Assembly: GCF_025717605.1 (NCBI RefSeq)
Contig: NZ_JAJIRQ010000007.1
Location: 1-64,000 of the forward strand
From: Paucibacter sp. TC2R-5
Lineage (GTDB): Bacteria > Pseudomonadota > Gammaproteobacteria > Burkholderiales > Burkholderiaceae_C
Direction of reading: 5' to 3'
DNA: 64,000 bases
Shown: one piece after another, positions 8,852 to 18,500 of the stretch
How positions within the stretch are numbered: position 1 is the first letter of the stretch
Layout of the letters: every line of letters begins with the position of its first letter
Translations under genes and position numbers: made by a program
The notes under the pieces: model-generated
The model's input: only the letters and a program-made list of their open reading frames with translations
Told to the model about the DNA's origin: nothing
The model's database searches: none

Positions 8852-11542
8852 ATGGACAAGCATTACCTGACCCCACTGTTTACCCCCGAGTCGATTGTTG
8901 TTTTTGCCGGCTCGCCGGACAGCAGCGAGGGGCAAAGCGCCCACGCCCTGGCGCTGCATCAAGCGCTGCAAGCCCAACGCTTCAGTGGCAGCTTGCGCTT
9001 CCTGGATATCCAGAGCACCGGCACCTTGGCCGACTTGGCGCAGGCGCGGGCCGATCTGGCCATCATCGCGCTGCCGCCGCAAGACATCGCTGCCGCGCTG
9101 GAGGTGGCCGGGCGCATCACCTGCCGCGCCGCGCTGGTGATCTCCAGCGGCGTCAGCACCGAACAGGCCGCCATGCTGAAGAAAATCGCCCGGCGTGAAG
9201 GCATGCTGCTGCTCGGCCCCAACAGCCTGGGCTTTCAACGCCCGGGCCTGCAGCTCAATGCCAGCGCCACCGGGCCGCTGGCACAGGCCGGCTCCTTGGC
9301 CTTGGTCTCGCAGTCAGGTGCCCTGACGGCGTCGATGCTGGACTGGGCGCGCAGCAACGCGGTGGGCTTTTCGTCGGTGGTCTCCTTGGGCCCCAACACC
9401 GGCGTCGATATTGCCCAGGTCTTGGACTTCCTCGCCAATGACGCGCAGACGCAAAGCATCATCGTCTACCTTGAAGGCATAGGCAATGCGCGGCGCTTTA
9501 TGAGCGCGCTGCGCTCGGCCGCTAACGCCAAACCTGTGGTGATCCTGAAGGCCGGACGCAAGCCCGCCGGCAACGCCGCCGCACAAACCCACAGTGGCAC
9601 CATCGTCGGCAGCGACGATGTTTTCGATTCGGCCCTGCGGCGTGCCGGTGCGGTCCGGGTGCGCTCGTTTGTCGAGTTATTCTCTGCCGCCAAATGTCTG
9701 GCCTCGCGCTACCGTCCCGTCGGCAAGCGCCTGGCCATCGTCACCAACGGCGGCGGCCCCGGCGTACTGGCGGCCGATTGGATCAACGAGATCGGCCTTG
9801 AGCTGGGTCGGCTGGGGCCGGATTCAGTCACCGCGCTCAAGCCCTTGTTGCCCGAGCTGGCCAGCCTGTGCGACCTGATCGACCTGTCAGAAGACGCTGA
9901 GGGTCAGCACTACCAGGCGGCGATCGAAGCGGCCGGGCGCGACAAGCAGGTCGACGGCGTGCTGGCGATTTACTCGCCCAAGCTGGGCGCTGACACCACC
10001 GCCGTCGCTCGCGCGCTGGCGGAGATGAAGCGCAGCTTAAGCAAGCCGTTGCTGGCCTGCTGGATGGGCGACGCGTCGGTGGGCACGGCCCGCAGCACCC
10101 TCAGCGAGGCTTCGATTCCGAGCTTTCGCACACCCGAGGCAGCGGTCGGCGCCTTCGGCAATATTTCGTCCTTCTACCAAAACCAATTGCTCTTGCAGCA
10201 AACACCGGCCCCGCTGTCCACCCTGACTAAACCCGATATCGAGGCGGCAAGGCTGGTGATCGAGGGCGTCTTGTCCGAACGCCGCAAGGTGCTGACCGAG
10301 ATCGAGTCGAAAACGCTGTTGTCGGCCTTTCAGATCCCCGTCACACACACGATTCTGGCGCGCTCGGCCAACGAGGCCATGATGATTGCCACCCAGCTGG
10401 GCTATCCCGTCGCGCTGAAGATTGACTCACCCGATATCTCGCACAAGTCCGATGTGCAAGGCGTGGTGCTCAATTTGCAGCATGGCGCCGCCGTCAAGGA
10501 TGGCTATACCGAAATGATGGAGCGCGTCGCGCGCCTGGCACCGCAGGCCCGCATCAACGGCGTCACCGTGCAGAAAATGGCGGCTGCCAAACGCGGCCGC
10601 GAGATCTATATCGGCCTGGTCACCGATGACCCCTTTGGCCCGGTGGTGGTGTTTGGCGCCGGCGGTACCATGATCGAGTTGCTCAACGACCGGGCGATGG
10701 AGCTGCCGCCGCTGAACCGCTACTTGGCACGCCGCCTGATCGACCGCTCGCGCGTGGCCGAAACCCTGGGTGACTGGCGCGGCGCCAACGCCGTCGATAT
10801 GGACGCTCTGGAGCAGCTGCTGCTGCGCGTGTCGGAGATGGTGTGCGAGTTGCCGCAGCTGCGCGAGATGGACATCAACCCCATCATCGTGGACGAGTTT
10901 GGCGCCGTCGCGGTGGATGCCCGCATCGTCATCGACAGCGCTTCACTGGCGATCGGCCCCGGTTCGCAGCAATACGCCCATCTGGCCATCCTGCCCTACC
11001 CGGCGCGGCATGCGCAGGTCTGGCCTATGCGCGGCGGCGGCGAATACACGCTGCGCCCGATTCGCCCGGACGACGCGCAGATGTTGCAGCAGCTGGTACA
11101 CAGCTTGTCGGCCGAGAGTCGCTATTTCCGCTTTGTCTCTTCGATGACGGAGTTGCCGCCGGCCATGCTGGCGCGTTTCAGCTTGATTGACTATGACCGG
11201 GAGATGGCACTGGTAGCGGTATCCAAGCAACGCAGCCTCGACGCTAACGGCGAAACCGTAGAGACCGAGCGCATCATCGGTGTCTCACGCTACATCACCA
11301 ACCCCGACCAATCGAGCTGCGAGTTTTCGCTGGTGGTGGCCGATGACTTCAGCGGCAAGGGCCTGGGTTCACGCCTGATGGAAAGCATCATGGACGTGGC
11401 GCGCGAAAAAGGCTTGAGCGAGATCGAGGGCCTGGTGCTGGCCAAGAACCCCGGCATGCTCAAACTGATGAAAAGCCTGGGCTTCACCATCAAGCCCTAT
11501 GCCGAGGACCCCGACTTCAAATGGGTGACGCACGCCTTGTAG
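8852..11542 (+). CDS. Pat-like bifunctional NDP-forming acyl-CoA synthetase / GNAT protein acetyltransferase
   Basis: 896 residues from the ATG at 8852; a TTG at 8801 is in frame but gives an unlikely leader. Domains in order: CoA-binding Rossmann domain (about 10-130), succinyl-CoA-ligase-like domains (about 140-460, with THSGTIVGSDDVFDSAL), ATP-grasp domain (about 480-700, with GYPVALKIDSPDISHKSDVQ and FGPVVVFGAGGTMIEL), and a C-terminal GNAT acetyltransferase (about 725-890, with DDFSGKGLGSRLM). The order and length match the E. coli PatZ/YfiQ type (886 residues), which acetylates lysines such as that of acetyl-CoA synthetase and has a catalytically dead synthetase part. It converges on the TPR-GAF kinase with a 6-bp gap. 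Confidence 0.9.
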   Translation: MDKHYLTPLFTPESIVVFAGSPDSSEGQSAHALALHQALQAQRFSGSLRFLDIQSTGTLADLAQARADLAIIALPPQDIAAALEVAGRITCRAALVISSGVSTEQAAMLKKIARREGMLLLGPNSLGFQRPGLQLNASATGPLAQAGSLALVSQSGALTASMLDWARSNAVGFSSVVSLGPNTGVDIAQVLDFLANDAQTQSIIVYLEGIGNARRFMSALRSAANAKPVVILKAGRKPAGNAAAQTHSGTIVGSDDVFDSALRRAGAVRVRSFVELFSAAKCLASRYRPVGKRLAIVTNGGGPGVLAADWINEIGLELGRLGPDSVTALKPLLPELASLCDLIDLSEDAEGQHYQAAIEAAGRDKQVDGVLAIYSPKLGADTTAVARALAEMKRSLSKPLLACWMGDASVGTARSTLSEASIPSFRTPEAAVGAFGNISSFYQNQLLLQQTPAPLSTLTKPDIEAARLVIEGVLSERRKVLTEIESKTLLSAFQIPVTHTILARSANEAMMIATQLGYPVALKIDSPDISHKSDVQGVVLNLQHGAAVKDGYTEMMERVARLAPQARINGVTVQKMAAAKRGREIYIGLVTDDPFGPVVVFGAGGTMIELLNDRAMELPPLNRYLARRLIDRSRVAETLGDWRGANAVDMDALEQLLLRVSEMVCELPQLREMDINPIIVDEFGAVAVDARIVIDSASLAIGPGSQQYAHLAILPYPARHAQVWPMRGGGEYTLRPIRPDDAQMLQQLVHSLSAESRYFRFVSSMTELPPAMLARFSLIDYDREMALVAVSKQRSLDANGETVETERIIGVSRYITNPDQSSCEFSLVVADDFSGKGLGSRLMESIMDVAREKGLSEIEGLVLAKNPGMLKLMKSLGFTIKPYAEDPDFKWVTHAL

Positions 11543-11548
11543 TGCAAG

Positions 11549-14416
11549 CTAGGGGAGCGCCTCGCCCAAGCCCGGCGCCACCAAGGGCAGCACTATCTCG
11601 AATTGCGTGCCTTGACCAAGCATGCTGCTGACCGTGATGCTGCCACCGAGCAGATTGCGCACGATGTTGTAGCTGATGTGAAGGCCCAGGCCGCTGCCGC
11701 CCTGGCCAAGTCGGGTGGTGAAAAAAGGCTCGAAAATCTTGTCTAGATGCTCGGCCGCGATGCCATGGCCATCGTCCTCAAAGCACAGCAAAACTTGCCG
11801 CTCTTCCAGCACCCGAGCACTCAGCCGCATATGGCCGCCTTGCCGGCCAGCAAAGCCATGCAGGCCGGCGTTGATGACCAAGTTACTGAGCACCTGACCC
11901 AAGGGGCCGGGGTAGCTGTCGAGGGCCACATCCTCGGCGACATCGACGACCAGCTCATGGCCCGCCCGCTGCAGCAGGTGCGCCAGGGTCAAAGACACCT
12001 CTTCGCAGGTCTGGCGCAAATTGAAGACGCGGCGGCGCTCGGAGGTCTGGTCGACCGCTAACTGCTTAAAGCCATTGACCAAGGCCGCGGCCTTTTCCAG
12101 ATTGCGCATCAACAAGCCACTGGCATCCTGTGTATTGCGGCAAAACTGCTCCAGCTGCGATTTGCGCAGCTGGCCTTGGCTGACCAGCGTCAAAAACTCC
12201 TCGCTGCCCTCGTGCAAGGTGCTGGCCACCATCAGGCTGTTGCCAATCGGGGTGTTGAGTTCGTGGGCCACGCCGGCCACCAAGGACCCCAGTGCCGCGA
12301 GCTTCTCACGTTCGATCAAGTCACGCTGCATCTGGCGCAGCTCCATCAAGGCCGCGTGGGTCTCTTGCTGGGCCGATTCGGTCAAGGCGTAGGCGGCCGC
12401 ATTGTCCAGGGCGATGGCCGCATAGGCGCACAGAGCCTTGAAGATAAAACGCTCCCGGTCGCCATAGGCATGCTGGCGGTTGGACTGAATGGAGATCACG
12501 CCCAACAGCCTGTCGCCCGCCAACAAGGGGCCAAACAAGAGGCTAAGCGTCTCCAAGGTACCCGGAATCAGGCGCGGCCCGTCACTCTGCTCGGGGGCAA
12601 GATTGATCAGCAACTCCTCCCGTTCGCGGGCACAGCGCGCAAAGACCGAGTTGCCATGCAGATCCAGGCTCTCGCTGGGCAGTTTGCGCCCGCCTTCCGA
12701 GCCGTAGGTCAGCACCAGCTTTTGCGGCGTGCCCGCTGCGGCCTGCGCCGGCTCCACCATGAAGACCACAAAGCTGGCGGCATCCAGCAGCTGCTCGACA
12801 TGCCGATGCAACGTCAAAAACACGCTCTCGGCCTGCAAGCTGGCGGTAATGTCGCGCCCCATCACGCCCAGGACTTCCAAGGTCGCCGTCGTTTCCCGCA
12901 AGGCCTCGGCCGCTTGCTGGTGCAGTGCCGCCTGGGCCTGGGCCTGCTCCAGCTCATGCTTGACTTGCATCGCCACTGCACGGCTTTGAACGGTGGCTGT
13001 TTGCAAGCGGCGGAAGGCCATATCGGCCGCCAAGCCATGCTCGTAAGCCAGCTTGTAATTGCCCGCCGAGGCCTCGGCCGCCGCCAATTGCTGCCTGAGC
13101 TCCGGCGAGGGCTCATAGTCGGGAATGGTGGCCGCCAGCGCCAGCGCCCCGCGCAGATAGTGAAGCGTCAACGAAGGGGCTTGCCTCTGCGGCGGCAGCG
13201 GCAAACCCGCGTCCGGCGGCAATTGCGCCAGCACCTGCATGGCATTGACCTGACCCAAGACATCGCCCAAATTCGTGGCCAAGCTCAAAGCAGCCGTGGC
13301 CTCCTTGGCGGCCGCTTGATGTTGACCGACCTTCACCAGTGCGGTGGCCAAACCACATTGCACCAGCAACAACAAGTCGGGCGCCAGCTTCAGCTCGCGC
13401 TGCGCCGCCAAGTCCGTGAAGGCCCGAACCGCTTCGGCAAACTGGCCGTCCGCCAACTCCAACTCCGCCAGGTCTATCGCCACCTGCGCCTGCGAGCGCG
13501 AACCCGGCAGGCGCGCCATTTGTTTGGCGCCCTCAAGCATGAAGCCGCGCGCTTCGCCATAACGCCCGAGTTGCCGCATCGCGCTGCCTATCTTGGCCAG
13601 ACATAGCCCCAAGCAGGCCGGCCAGCCGACTTCGCGCGCCAGCAACAAATCACGCTCATGCATGGCCAAGGCCGTGTCCAAGTCTCCCAAGCGCAAAAAC
13701 GACTCGGCCGCGTTGCTGCCGGCCACCAAGGCCCGCCGCAGCTGGCCGATTTCCAGGCCGATTTCGTGGGCACGTAAAAAATGCTTGATCGAGGCGGCAG
13801 GATCGCCGGCCAGTGCTGCAGCCAGCCCATGCGCATTGCTGATCCAAAACGCTACGGGCAATGGCCGAGCCTGCTCAGTCGGGAAGCTCTGCGAGATGGC
13901 CGCCGACGCCGCCACGGGCTCGTCAAACAAGGCCATCGTCAAACAACGCGCATGCAATGCGTCCTGCCGATCTATGTCTCCCGCTGCCGCATAGGCCACC
14001 CGCGCTGCGTCCAAACTGGGTTTGGTCTGGCCCTGTCTACCGCTGTCCTCCAAGACCTGCGCATGCAGCCAATAGGCATCACCGAGCCCCGCCATGTCCC
14101 GACAAGCTTCAAACTGCGCAATCGCTGCGAGCACCAGTTGCAAGGCCGCGCCAAGCTCGGCGGACAGCAAATTCAACTCGGCACGCACCAGCGTCAGGCG
14201 CGCTGCAAGGGGCTCAACTTCGGTAGTCTGGATCTGAACTCCCAAGCCCTGTAGGCTGCGCTCACCGGCTTCGACCCAAGCCAAGGCCTGCCGGCTATCG
14301 GTCTGACGCCAGTACCAGGCCAAAGCCACCAGGGTTTGCGTGCGCGCCAAGCCCGACTGCCCGAGCAAGCCTTGCTCCAGCGCGATCACTTCAACTTTGG
14401 GCAGGAATAATTCCAT
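11549..14416 (-). CDS. Soluble TPR-GAF sensor histidine kinase
   Basis: 955 residues with no obvious transmembrane segment. Residues 1 to about 450 form alanine/leucine-rich TPR-like helical repeats, followed by a coiled coil (about 465-505) and a GAF domain (about 510-670, with VISIQSNRQHAYGDRERFIFKAL). The kinase core has the H-box GVAHELNTPIGN with His718, an N-box VLSNLVINAGLHGF, and G-boxes DDGHGIAAEHLDKIFEPFFTTR and GSGLGLHISYNIV. A cognate response regulator is not adjacent. The TPR plus GAF input suggests a cytoplasmic protein- or ligand-sensing role; the signal is unknown. It lies downstream of the glucanase operon in the same orientation across a 166-bp gap. Confidence 0.92.
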   Translation of the reverse strand: MELFLPKVEVIALEQGLLGQSGLARTQTLVALAWYWRQTDSRQALAWVEAGERSLQGLGVQIQTTEVEPLAARLTLVRAELNLLSAELGAALQLVLAAIAQFEACRDMAGLGDAYWLHAQVLEDSGRQGQTKPSLDAARVAYAAAGDIDRQDALHARCLTMALFDEPVAASAAISQSFPTEQARPLPVAFWISNAHGLAAALAGDPAASIKHFLRAHEIGLEIGQLRRALVAGSNAAESFLRLGDLDTALAMHERDLLLAREVGWPACLGLCLAKIGSAMRQLGRYGEARGFMLEGAKQMARLPGSRSQAQVAIDLAELELADGQFAEAVRAFTDLAAQRELKLAPDLLLLVQCGLATALVKVGQHQAAAKEATAALSLATNLGDVLGQVNAMQVLAQLPPDAGLPLPPQRQAPSLTLHYLRGALALAATIPDYEPSPELRQQLAAAEASAGNYKLAYEHGLAADMAFRRLQTATVQSRAVAMQVKHELEQAQAQAALHQQAAEALRETTATLEVLGVMGRDITASLQAESVFLTLHRHVEQLLDAASFVVFMVEPAQAAAGTPQKLVLTYGSEGGRKLPSESLDLHGNSVFARCAREREELLINLAPEQSDGPRLIPGTLETLSLLFGPLLAGDRLLGVISIQSNRQHAYGDRERFIFKALCAYAAIALDNAAAYALTESAQQETHAALMELRQMQRDLIEREKLAALGSLVAGVAHELNTPIGNSLMVASTLHEGSEEFLTLVSQGQLRKSQLEQFCRNTQDASGLLMRNLEKAAALVNGFKQLAVDQTSERRRVFNLRQTCEEVSLTLAHLLQRAGHELVVDVAEDVALDSYPGPLGQVLSNLVINAGLHGFAGRQGGHMRLSARVLEERQVLLCFEDDGHGIAAEHLDKIFEPFFTTRLGQGGSGLGLHISYNIVRNLLGGSITVSSMLGQGTQFEIVLPLVAPGLGEALP

Positions 14417-14582
14417 CTCAGCGCCTATCGAGTTCTTTGCACTCTACGCCTCCTTCTGATGATTGCCCGCCTGATTGGATGCCGGTTTGGCCCTCAAATC
14501 TGGCCGACTCAGTCCAGCTGTGACATCCGACACACTCGCGCCAGCAAGTTCGTGAGTGCGGGAAAACATCGACTCAGCTGGA

Positions 14583-15695
14583 CTATTGTTTGTTTTCCTT
14601 CAGCATCACGGCCCGGAAATGCCGGCCCTGCAGCGTCGGCTCGTAGCGCCAATCCTTGATCAGCTGCGGCGCCCAGTCCGGGTCAAACACCCAGGCCACC
14701 CAGCTGATCCCTTTGCCGCCCAGATAGTTCGTGATGCGTGGGCCGTAGCTGCCATCGTCAATGACGGGAATATGGGCGCCTTTATCGCCTGCCAATTGGT
14801 AGCCAATTTCGGTCGCGATCACCGGATAGTTATCCGCGACAAAACCCCAGTCGCGTTGCCAGTTTTCTTCATAGGGCGCCGCCACCTTCATCGGATAAGG
14901 ATGGCTCACATAAGCGACCTGCTTGCGTTCTATCGGCGCCATCGCCACCGGGCTCAGGTCATAGGCCCAGTTGAAGCCGGCCACCAAAGAAATTGCATCG
15001 GCGTTGTGAGCCTGGATGATGGTGATCGCCTCTTCGTTGATCGCCTTCCAATCGGCCCAGCTGACGACACCCAGCCGCCCGCCAAAGACGGTCGGTTCAT
15101 TGAATACCTCATACATGGCGACCGCATGGACGCCCTTGTAGCGAGCCGCCACGGTGCGGAAGAAATCAAAGGTTTCGCCTTTGCTGGTGGCATAGCTGCT
15201 GTTTTGAAACAGCTCGGACTTGAGATTGCCGATCGAGTGCCAATCCACAATCACATACATGCCCAGCTCGTTGATCCACCGCACGGACTGATCCAAAAGC
15301 GCCAGATAGCCCTTTTTGCCGCGCCGCTGCCAGGCCGAGGGGTGAACAGGAATGCGCACCACATTGGCGCCCCAGGACTGGATGGCCTCAAAGTAGGCGC
15401 GGCTGAACTGGCCTTGCGCCTCGAGCTTGTCCGGGTCAGACATGTTCACGCCGCGAAACACGACGACGGCGCCCTGCTCGTTGACAAACTTATTGCCCTG
15501 CACCTTCACCAAGGGCAGCTGGCGGGCGCTTGCGCCCAAGTCAAAGCTCGGCAAGTCCTCCGTGCTGTTCCACCAGCCCGGGCTGTTTTGCCAGGCCTGC
15601 GCATGTGTTGATGCGCCACCGTCCGCGAAGGCAAGGCCGGAAGAACCGACCAAGCAGGCCAGCGCGAGCAGGAAGCGGCGCTTAGCGAACTTCAT
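14583..15695 (-). CDS. Glycoside hydrolase family 5 (endoglucanase-like), exported
   Basis: 370 residues from the ATG at 15695. The stop of the upstream transporter gene overlaps this ATG (TGATG), which fixes the start and implies translational coupling. A signal peptide MKFAKRRFLLALACLVGSSG ending near LAFADG directs export. The GH5 (beta/alpha)8 fold shows the acid/base Glu in VFNEPTVFGG and the nucleophile Glu in IATEIGYQ, plus WGANVVRIPVHP and HPYP. It should cleave beta-glucan or cello-oligosaccharides outside the cytoplasm. It is the last gene of the beta-glucosidase operon controlled by the palindromic sites near 19.94 kb. Confidence 0.92.
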   Translation of the reverse strand: MKFAKRRFLLALACLVGSSGLAFADGGASTHAQAWQNSPGWWNSTEDLPSFDLGASARQLPLVKVQGNKFVNEQGAVVVFRGVNMSDPDKLEAQGQFSRAYFEAIQSWGANVVRIPVHPSAWQRRGKKGYLALLDQSVRWINELGMYVIVDWHSIGNLKSELFQNSSYATSKGETFDFFRTVAARYKGVHAVAMYEVFNEPTVFGGRLGVVSWADWKAINEEAITIIQAHNADAISLVAGFNWAYDLSPVAMAPIERKQVAYVSHPYPMKVAAPYEENWQRDWGFVADNYPVIATEIGYQLAGDKGAHIPVIDDGSYGPRITNYLGGKGISWVAWVFDPDWAPQLIKDWRYEPTLQGRHFRAVMLKENKQ

Positions 15696-17428
15696 CAGGC
15701 CAGCAGGCGCTGTGCGCAAAAAACCAGCACCGCGAGCGACACTGCGGCGCTGATCAAGGTGGCGATCTTGGCGCCCTGGGCGTTGCCCGAATAATGCTTT
15801 TCACCGGTCGGCCCAGCAAGCCGCGCCGCCTGGGCCGCGAGCACAAAGGTCCGGCGTGCAAAAAAGGCCTTGGGGCACAGCAGGGCCAATAGGAGCAGCA
15901 ACTGCGTCAGACCCGTGCCAGGCTCGCCCCCTTGCAGCGAACCCAGCACTTTGGCGTCGGCAATCAGAATCACCAAGATGCCCAGCATTGCGAACATCGA
16001 AGCACGCCCCGCAATAGCCTGCACTTCTTGCTCCACGGCACTCAGCCGCGTCGGGTCGTCCACCGTCAGCTGCACGCCGCCGGCACCCGCGTCGAAGACT
16101 GAGCGCGTCTCATCTTCTTGCTGAGGGAAGGGTGCTCGCCAAGCCGCCAAGACCGAGGGCACTGAAGCCAACATCACCAGCAAGAAGAAGCTGGAGAAAC
16201 CCAGCCATTCGGCCAAAGGGCCGGAAATCATCGCCGTGGGCACCAGCACCAGATTCATCAGCGCGGTGGCAAAGGCGTAATGCGTCATCGTCGAGCGCCC
16301 CGGCGCCAACTGCTGCATCAGATAGACCATATTCCCAACCATGCCAAAGCCATAGCCGAACTTTTCGATGCTGACCAGGGTCACGACGGCGCTGTAGTCC
16401 AGGCCATGGCCGGCCGCCGCAAAGTGGCTCATCAACACAAAGGTGAAGTGCGGGATGTTAAGGCTCAATCCCAGTATCCAGAGCGAGCGCCGCAGGCCCA
16501 GCTTGCCGGCAAAGGCGCCGCCGAGCAGGCCGCCCACGATGCTGGCGAGCGTGCCGTAAACAGCGTCGATATCGCTGACCTGGCCCGCGCTCAAGCCCAG
16601 ACCACCTTGCTCGGTGCTGCTTTGCAAAAAGAGCTGGCCTTCCATCAGGATCAGCCCTTCGCCCAGCCGATACAGAAAGACAAAGGCAATCATGCCCCAG
16701 AAGGCGCGCTTGTGAAAAAACGTTGTCGCCGTGCCGCTGAAGTCACGCCATACTTGTGCGGCTCCGCTGGGACGCGCCGCCACGCTGCCGGTCGGCAACA
16801 TCAACAGGTGATACAGCGCCAGCAGCCCCATGGCAGCGGCGCAGCTCAACATCACATGGCGCCACATGGTTTGATCGGACCAGCCCTGGGTGGCCTGCAG
16901 CTTGAACAGCAGAGAGATCAGCAGCCCGGTCGCCAAGACCTTGCCCAGCACCCAGAACGCGCCCTGCAGCCCGGCAAAACGCGTCTGCGCGGTTTTATCG
17001 AGCGCAGTCAGGTAGATCCCGTCCGCGCAGATGTCCTGGGTCGATGAGGCGAAGGCCGCCACCCACAGCAAGGCAATCGCGATCTGGAAGAAGCCCGGCT
17101 CGCCGACCGACATGGCGATGGCCGCAAACAAGAAGCCGCACAGCAGTTCCATCGTCAGCACAAAGAAGCGCTTGGTCCGGTACATGTCCAGAAAGGCTGC
17201 CCACAGCGGCTTCAAGGACCAGGCGATGCCTATGCTGCCAACCGCCACGGTGATCTGGCTGTCCGGAAAACCCAGCGACTTGAACATGCGCACCGAAGTG
17301 CCGTTGATCACGTTGTAGGGAATGCCCATGGCCAAGTACAGCGAGGCGACCCAAAAAATATTGCGCAGCGCCGAGAGAGGCGCCGCTTTGACCGGCGATG
17401 TGGGCTTCATTGAGCTCGAAAAGTCCAT
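15695..17428 (-). CDS. MFS transporter, AmpG/PAT-like, presumed oligosaccharide importer
   Basis: 577 residues with about 12 or more hydrophobic segments, longer than a typical MFS protein because of a central hydrophilic stretch (about 435-475) and a C-terminal tail. The start MDFSSSMKPTSP is followed by ALRNIFWVASLYLAMGIPYNV, which resembles AmpG-like permeases. It begins 3 bases after glk and overlaps the GH5 start, so it belongs to the operon. The context suggests inner-membrane uptake of cello-oligosaccharides or glucose; the substrate is inferred, not shown. A second ATG (17410) is possible. Confidence 0.85.
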   Translation of the reverse strand: MDFSSSMKPTSPVKAAPLSALRNIFWVASLYLAMGIPYNVINGTSVRMFKSLGFPDSQITVAVGSIGIAWSLKPLWAAFLDMYRTKRFFVLTMELLCGFLFAAIAMSVGEPGFFQIAIALLWVAAFASSTQDICADGIYLTALDKTAQTRFAGLQGAFWVLGKVLATGLLISLLFKLQATQGWSDQTMWRHVMLSCAAAMGLLALYHLLMLPTGSVAARPSGAAQVWRDFSGTATTFFHKRAFWGMIAFVFLYRLGEGLILMEGQLFLQSSTEQGGLGLSAGQVSDIDAVYGTLASIVGGLLGGAFAGKLGLRRSLWILGLSLNIPHFTFVLMSHFAAAGHGLDYSAVVTLVSIEKFGYGFGMVGNMVYLMQQLAPGRSTMTHYAFATALMNLVLVPTAMISGPLAEWLGFSSFFLLVMLASVPSVLAAWRAPFPQQEDETRSVFDAGAGGVQLTVDDPTRLSAVEQEVQAIAGRASMFAMLGILVILIADAKVLGSLQGGEPGTGLTQLLLLLALLCPKAFFARRTFVLAAQAARLAGPTGEKHYSGNAQGAKIATLISAAVSLAVLVFCAQRLLA

Positions 17429-17431
17429 TGT

Positions 17432-18421
17432 TCAATGCGCCGTATCAAGGTCAAGGGCGCGGCATGCACCTTGCAAGGCCGCCTGCTCGCTAGAGCGTAC
17501 GACATAGCTCGGGATGTCGCTCAAATAAGCCCGGAACCGTCCTTTGGCCTCAAAGCTGCGGCGGAATTTTGACTCGGAAAACCTGGCGCCCAGCCGCGGC
17601 ACAATGCCCCCGCCGATATAGACCCCGCCTCGAGCGCCCAGGGTCAGCGCCAGATTGCCGGCCACGCCGCCGAGCAAGCTGCAAAACATCTCCAGCGCGG
17701 CGTCGGCCATCGCATCGCTGCGCGCCAACGCGGCCTGCGTCACCTGCTGAGCCGCCAAAGCCTCCACGCGCACTCCATGCAACTGCGCCAGGGCCAAATA
17801 GAGATTCTCCAACCCCGGCCCCGACAAGGCCCGTTCGGCCGACACATGGCCGAAGCGCTGCTGCAAGATGTCCAGCACCGCCTGCTCTTCGGGCTCGTAA
17901 GAACTCAAGGTCACATGGCCGCCCTCGCCGCCCAGCGGTACCAGACCAGCGCCATAGGCCGGCACCAGGCCCGACACGCCCAGCCCTGTGCCAGGCCCAA
18001 TCAAGGCGATCGGCGCGCCGGGCACCGCTTGGCCCGTGCCTAGCTGGCAGAGCGCGTCGGCATGCAGCGTCGGCAGGGCCAGGGCTAGCGCCGAAAAGTC
18101 GTTCAACACCAGCAAGCGCTGCAGCCCCAAAGCCTCTTGCATGGCCTTGATCGAAAAGGTCCAAGCATGGTTGGTCATGCGGATATGGTCACCGGTGACC
18201 GGCGTGGCGATACCGATCGCGCTGGCGCGTGGCCGCTCCAGGCCCTCGCGCCAGAGGTGATGGCAGATCGCGTCACAGAGCGATTCAAAATCGGCACAGG
18301 CATAGCTGCCGGTCTGCTGCAAGGGGCCGTTAGCGCTGAGCTGGCTGGCGAAGCGAACATTGGTGCCGCCCACATCGGCGAGCAAGCGCGGAAAGCCTTG
18401 CGAGGCCGCGGAAGGATTCAT
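17432..18421 (-). CDS. glk: Glucokinase
   Basis: 329 residues from the ATG at 18421, giving MNPSAASQGFPRLLADVGGTNVRFA, the normal N-terminal phosphate-binding loop position for proteobacterial glucokinases of about 320 residues. A GTG at 18514 is also in frame and would overlap the beta-glucosidase stop by 14 bases, adding 31 residues that the family lacks. Other motifs are LVLNDFSALALALP, GPGTGLGVSGL, EGGHVTL, and GGVAGNLALTLGARGGVYIGGGI. It phosphorylates glucose released by the upstream beta-glucosidase. Second gene of the operon. Confidence 0.93.
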   Translation of the reverse strand: MNPSAASQGFPRLLADVGGTNVRFASQLSANGPLQQTGSYACADFESLCDAICHHLWREGLERPRASAIGIATPVTGDHIRMTNHAWTFSIKAMQEALGLQRLLVLNDFSALALALPTLHADALCQLGTGQAVPGAPIALIGPGTGLGVSGLVPAYGAGLVPLGGEGGHVTLSSYEPEEQAVLDILQQRFGHVSAERALSGPGLENLYLALAQLHGVRVEALAAQQVTQAALARSDAMADAALEMFCSLLGGVAGNLALTLGARGGVYIGGGIVPRLGARFSESKFRRSFEAKGRFRAYLSDIPSYVVRSSEQAALQGACRALDLDTAH

Positions 18422-18500
18422 GGGGTTCGCTTTCTGGGCCGGCTGCGTGGGCTTGTGCATTTGCTGCTGTGCCAGGATTGACTGCGTCAGCGCAGCCCGC

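Noticed and set aside
12176-13606. 476-codon plus-strand frame opposite the TPR-GAF kinase
   Set aside because: Shadow of the kinase gene. Its composition is Gln/Arg/His-rich and it has a TTG start without a ribosome site.
14512-14583. Perfect 9-bp inverted repeat GTCCAGCTG / CAGCTGGAC
   Set aside because: The arms are 54 bp apart, one touches the GH5 stop codon, and no T-run follows. I could not assign a role, and chance is likely.
14556-15611. 351-codon plus-strand frame opposite the GH5 gene
   Set aside because: The GH5 catalytic motifs lie on the minus strand, so this is the antisense shadow.
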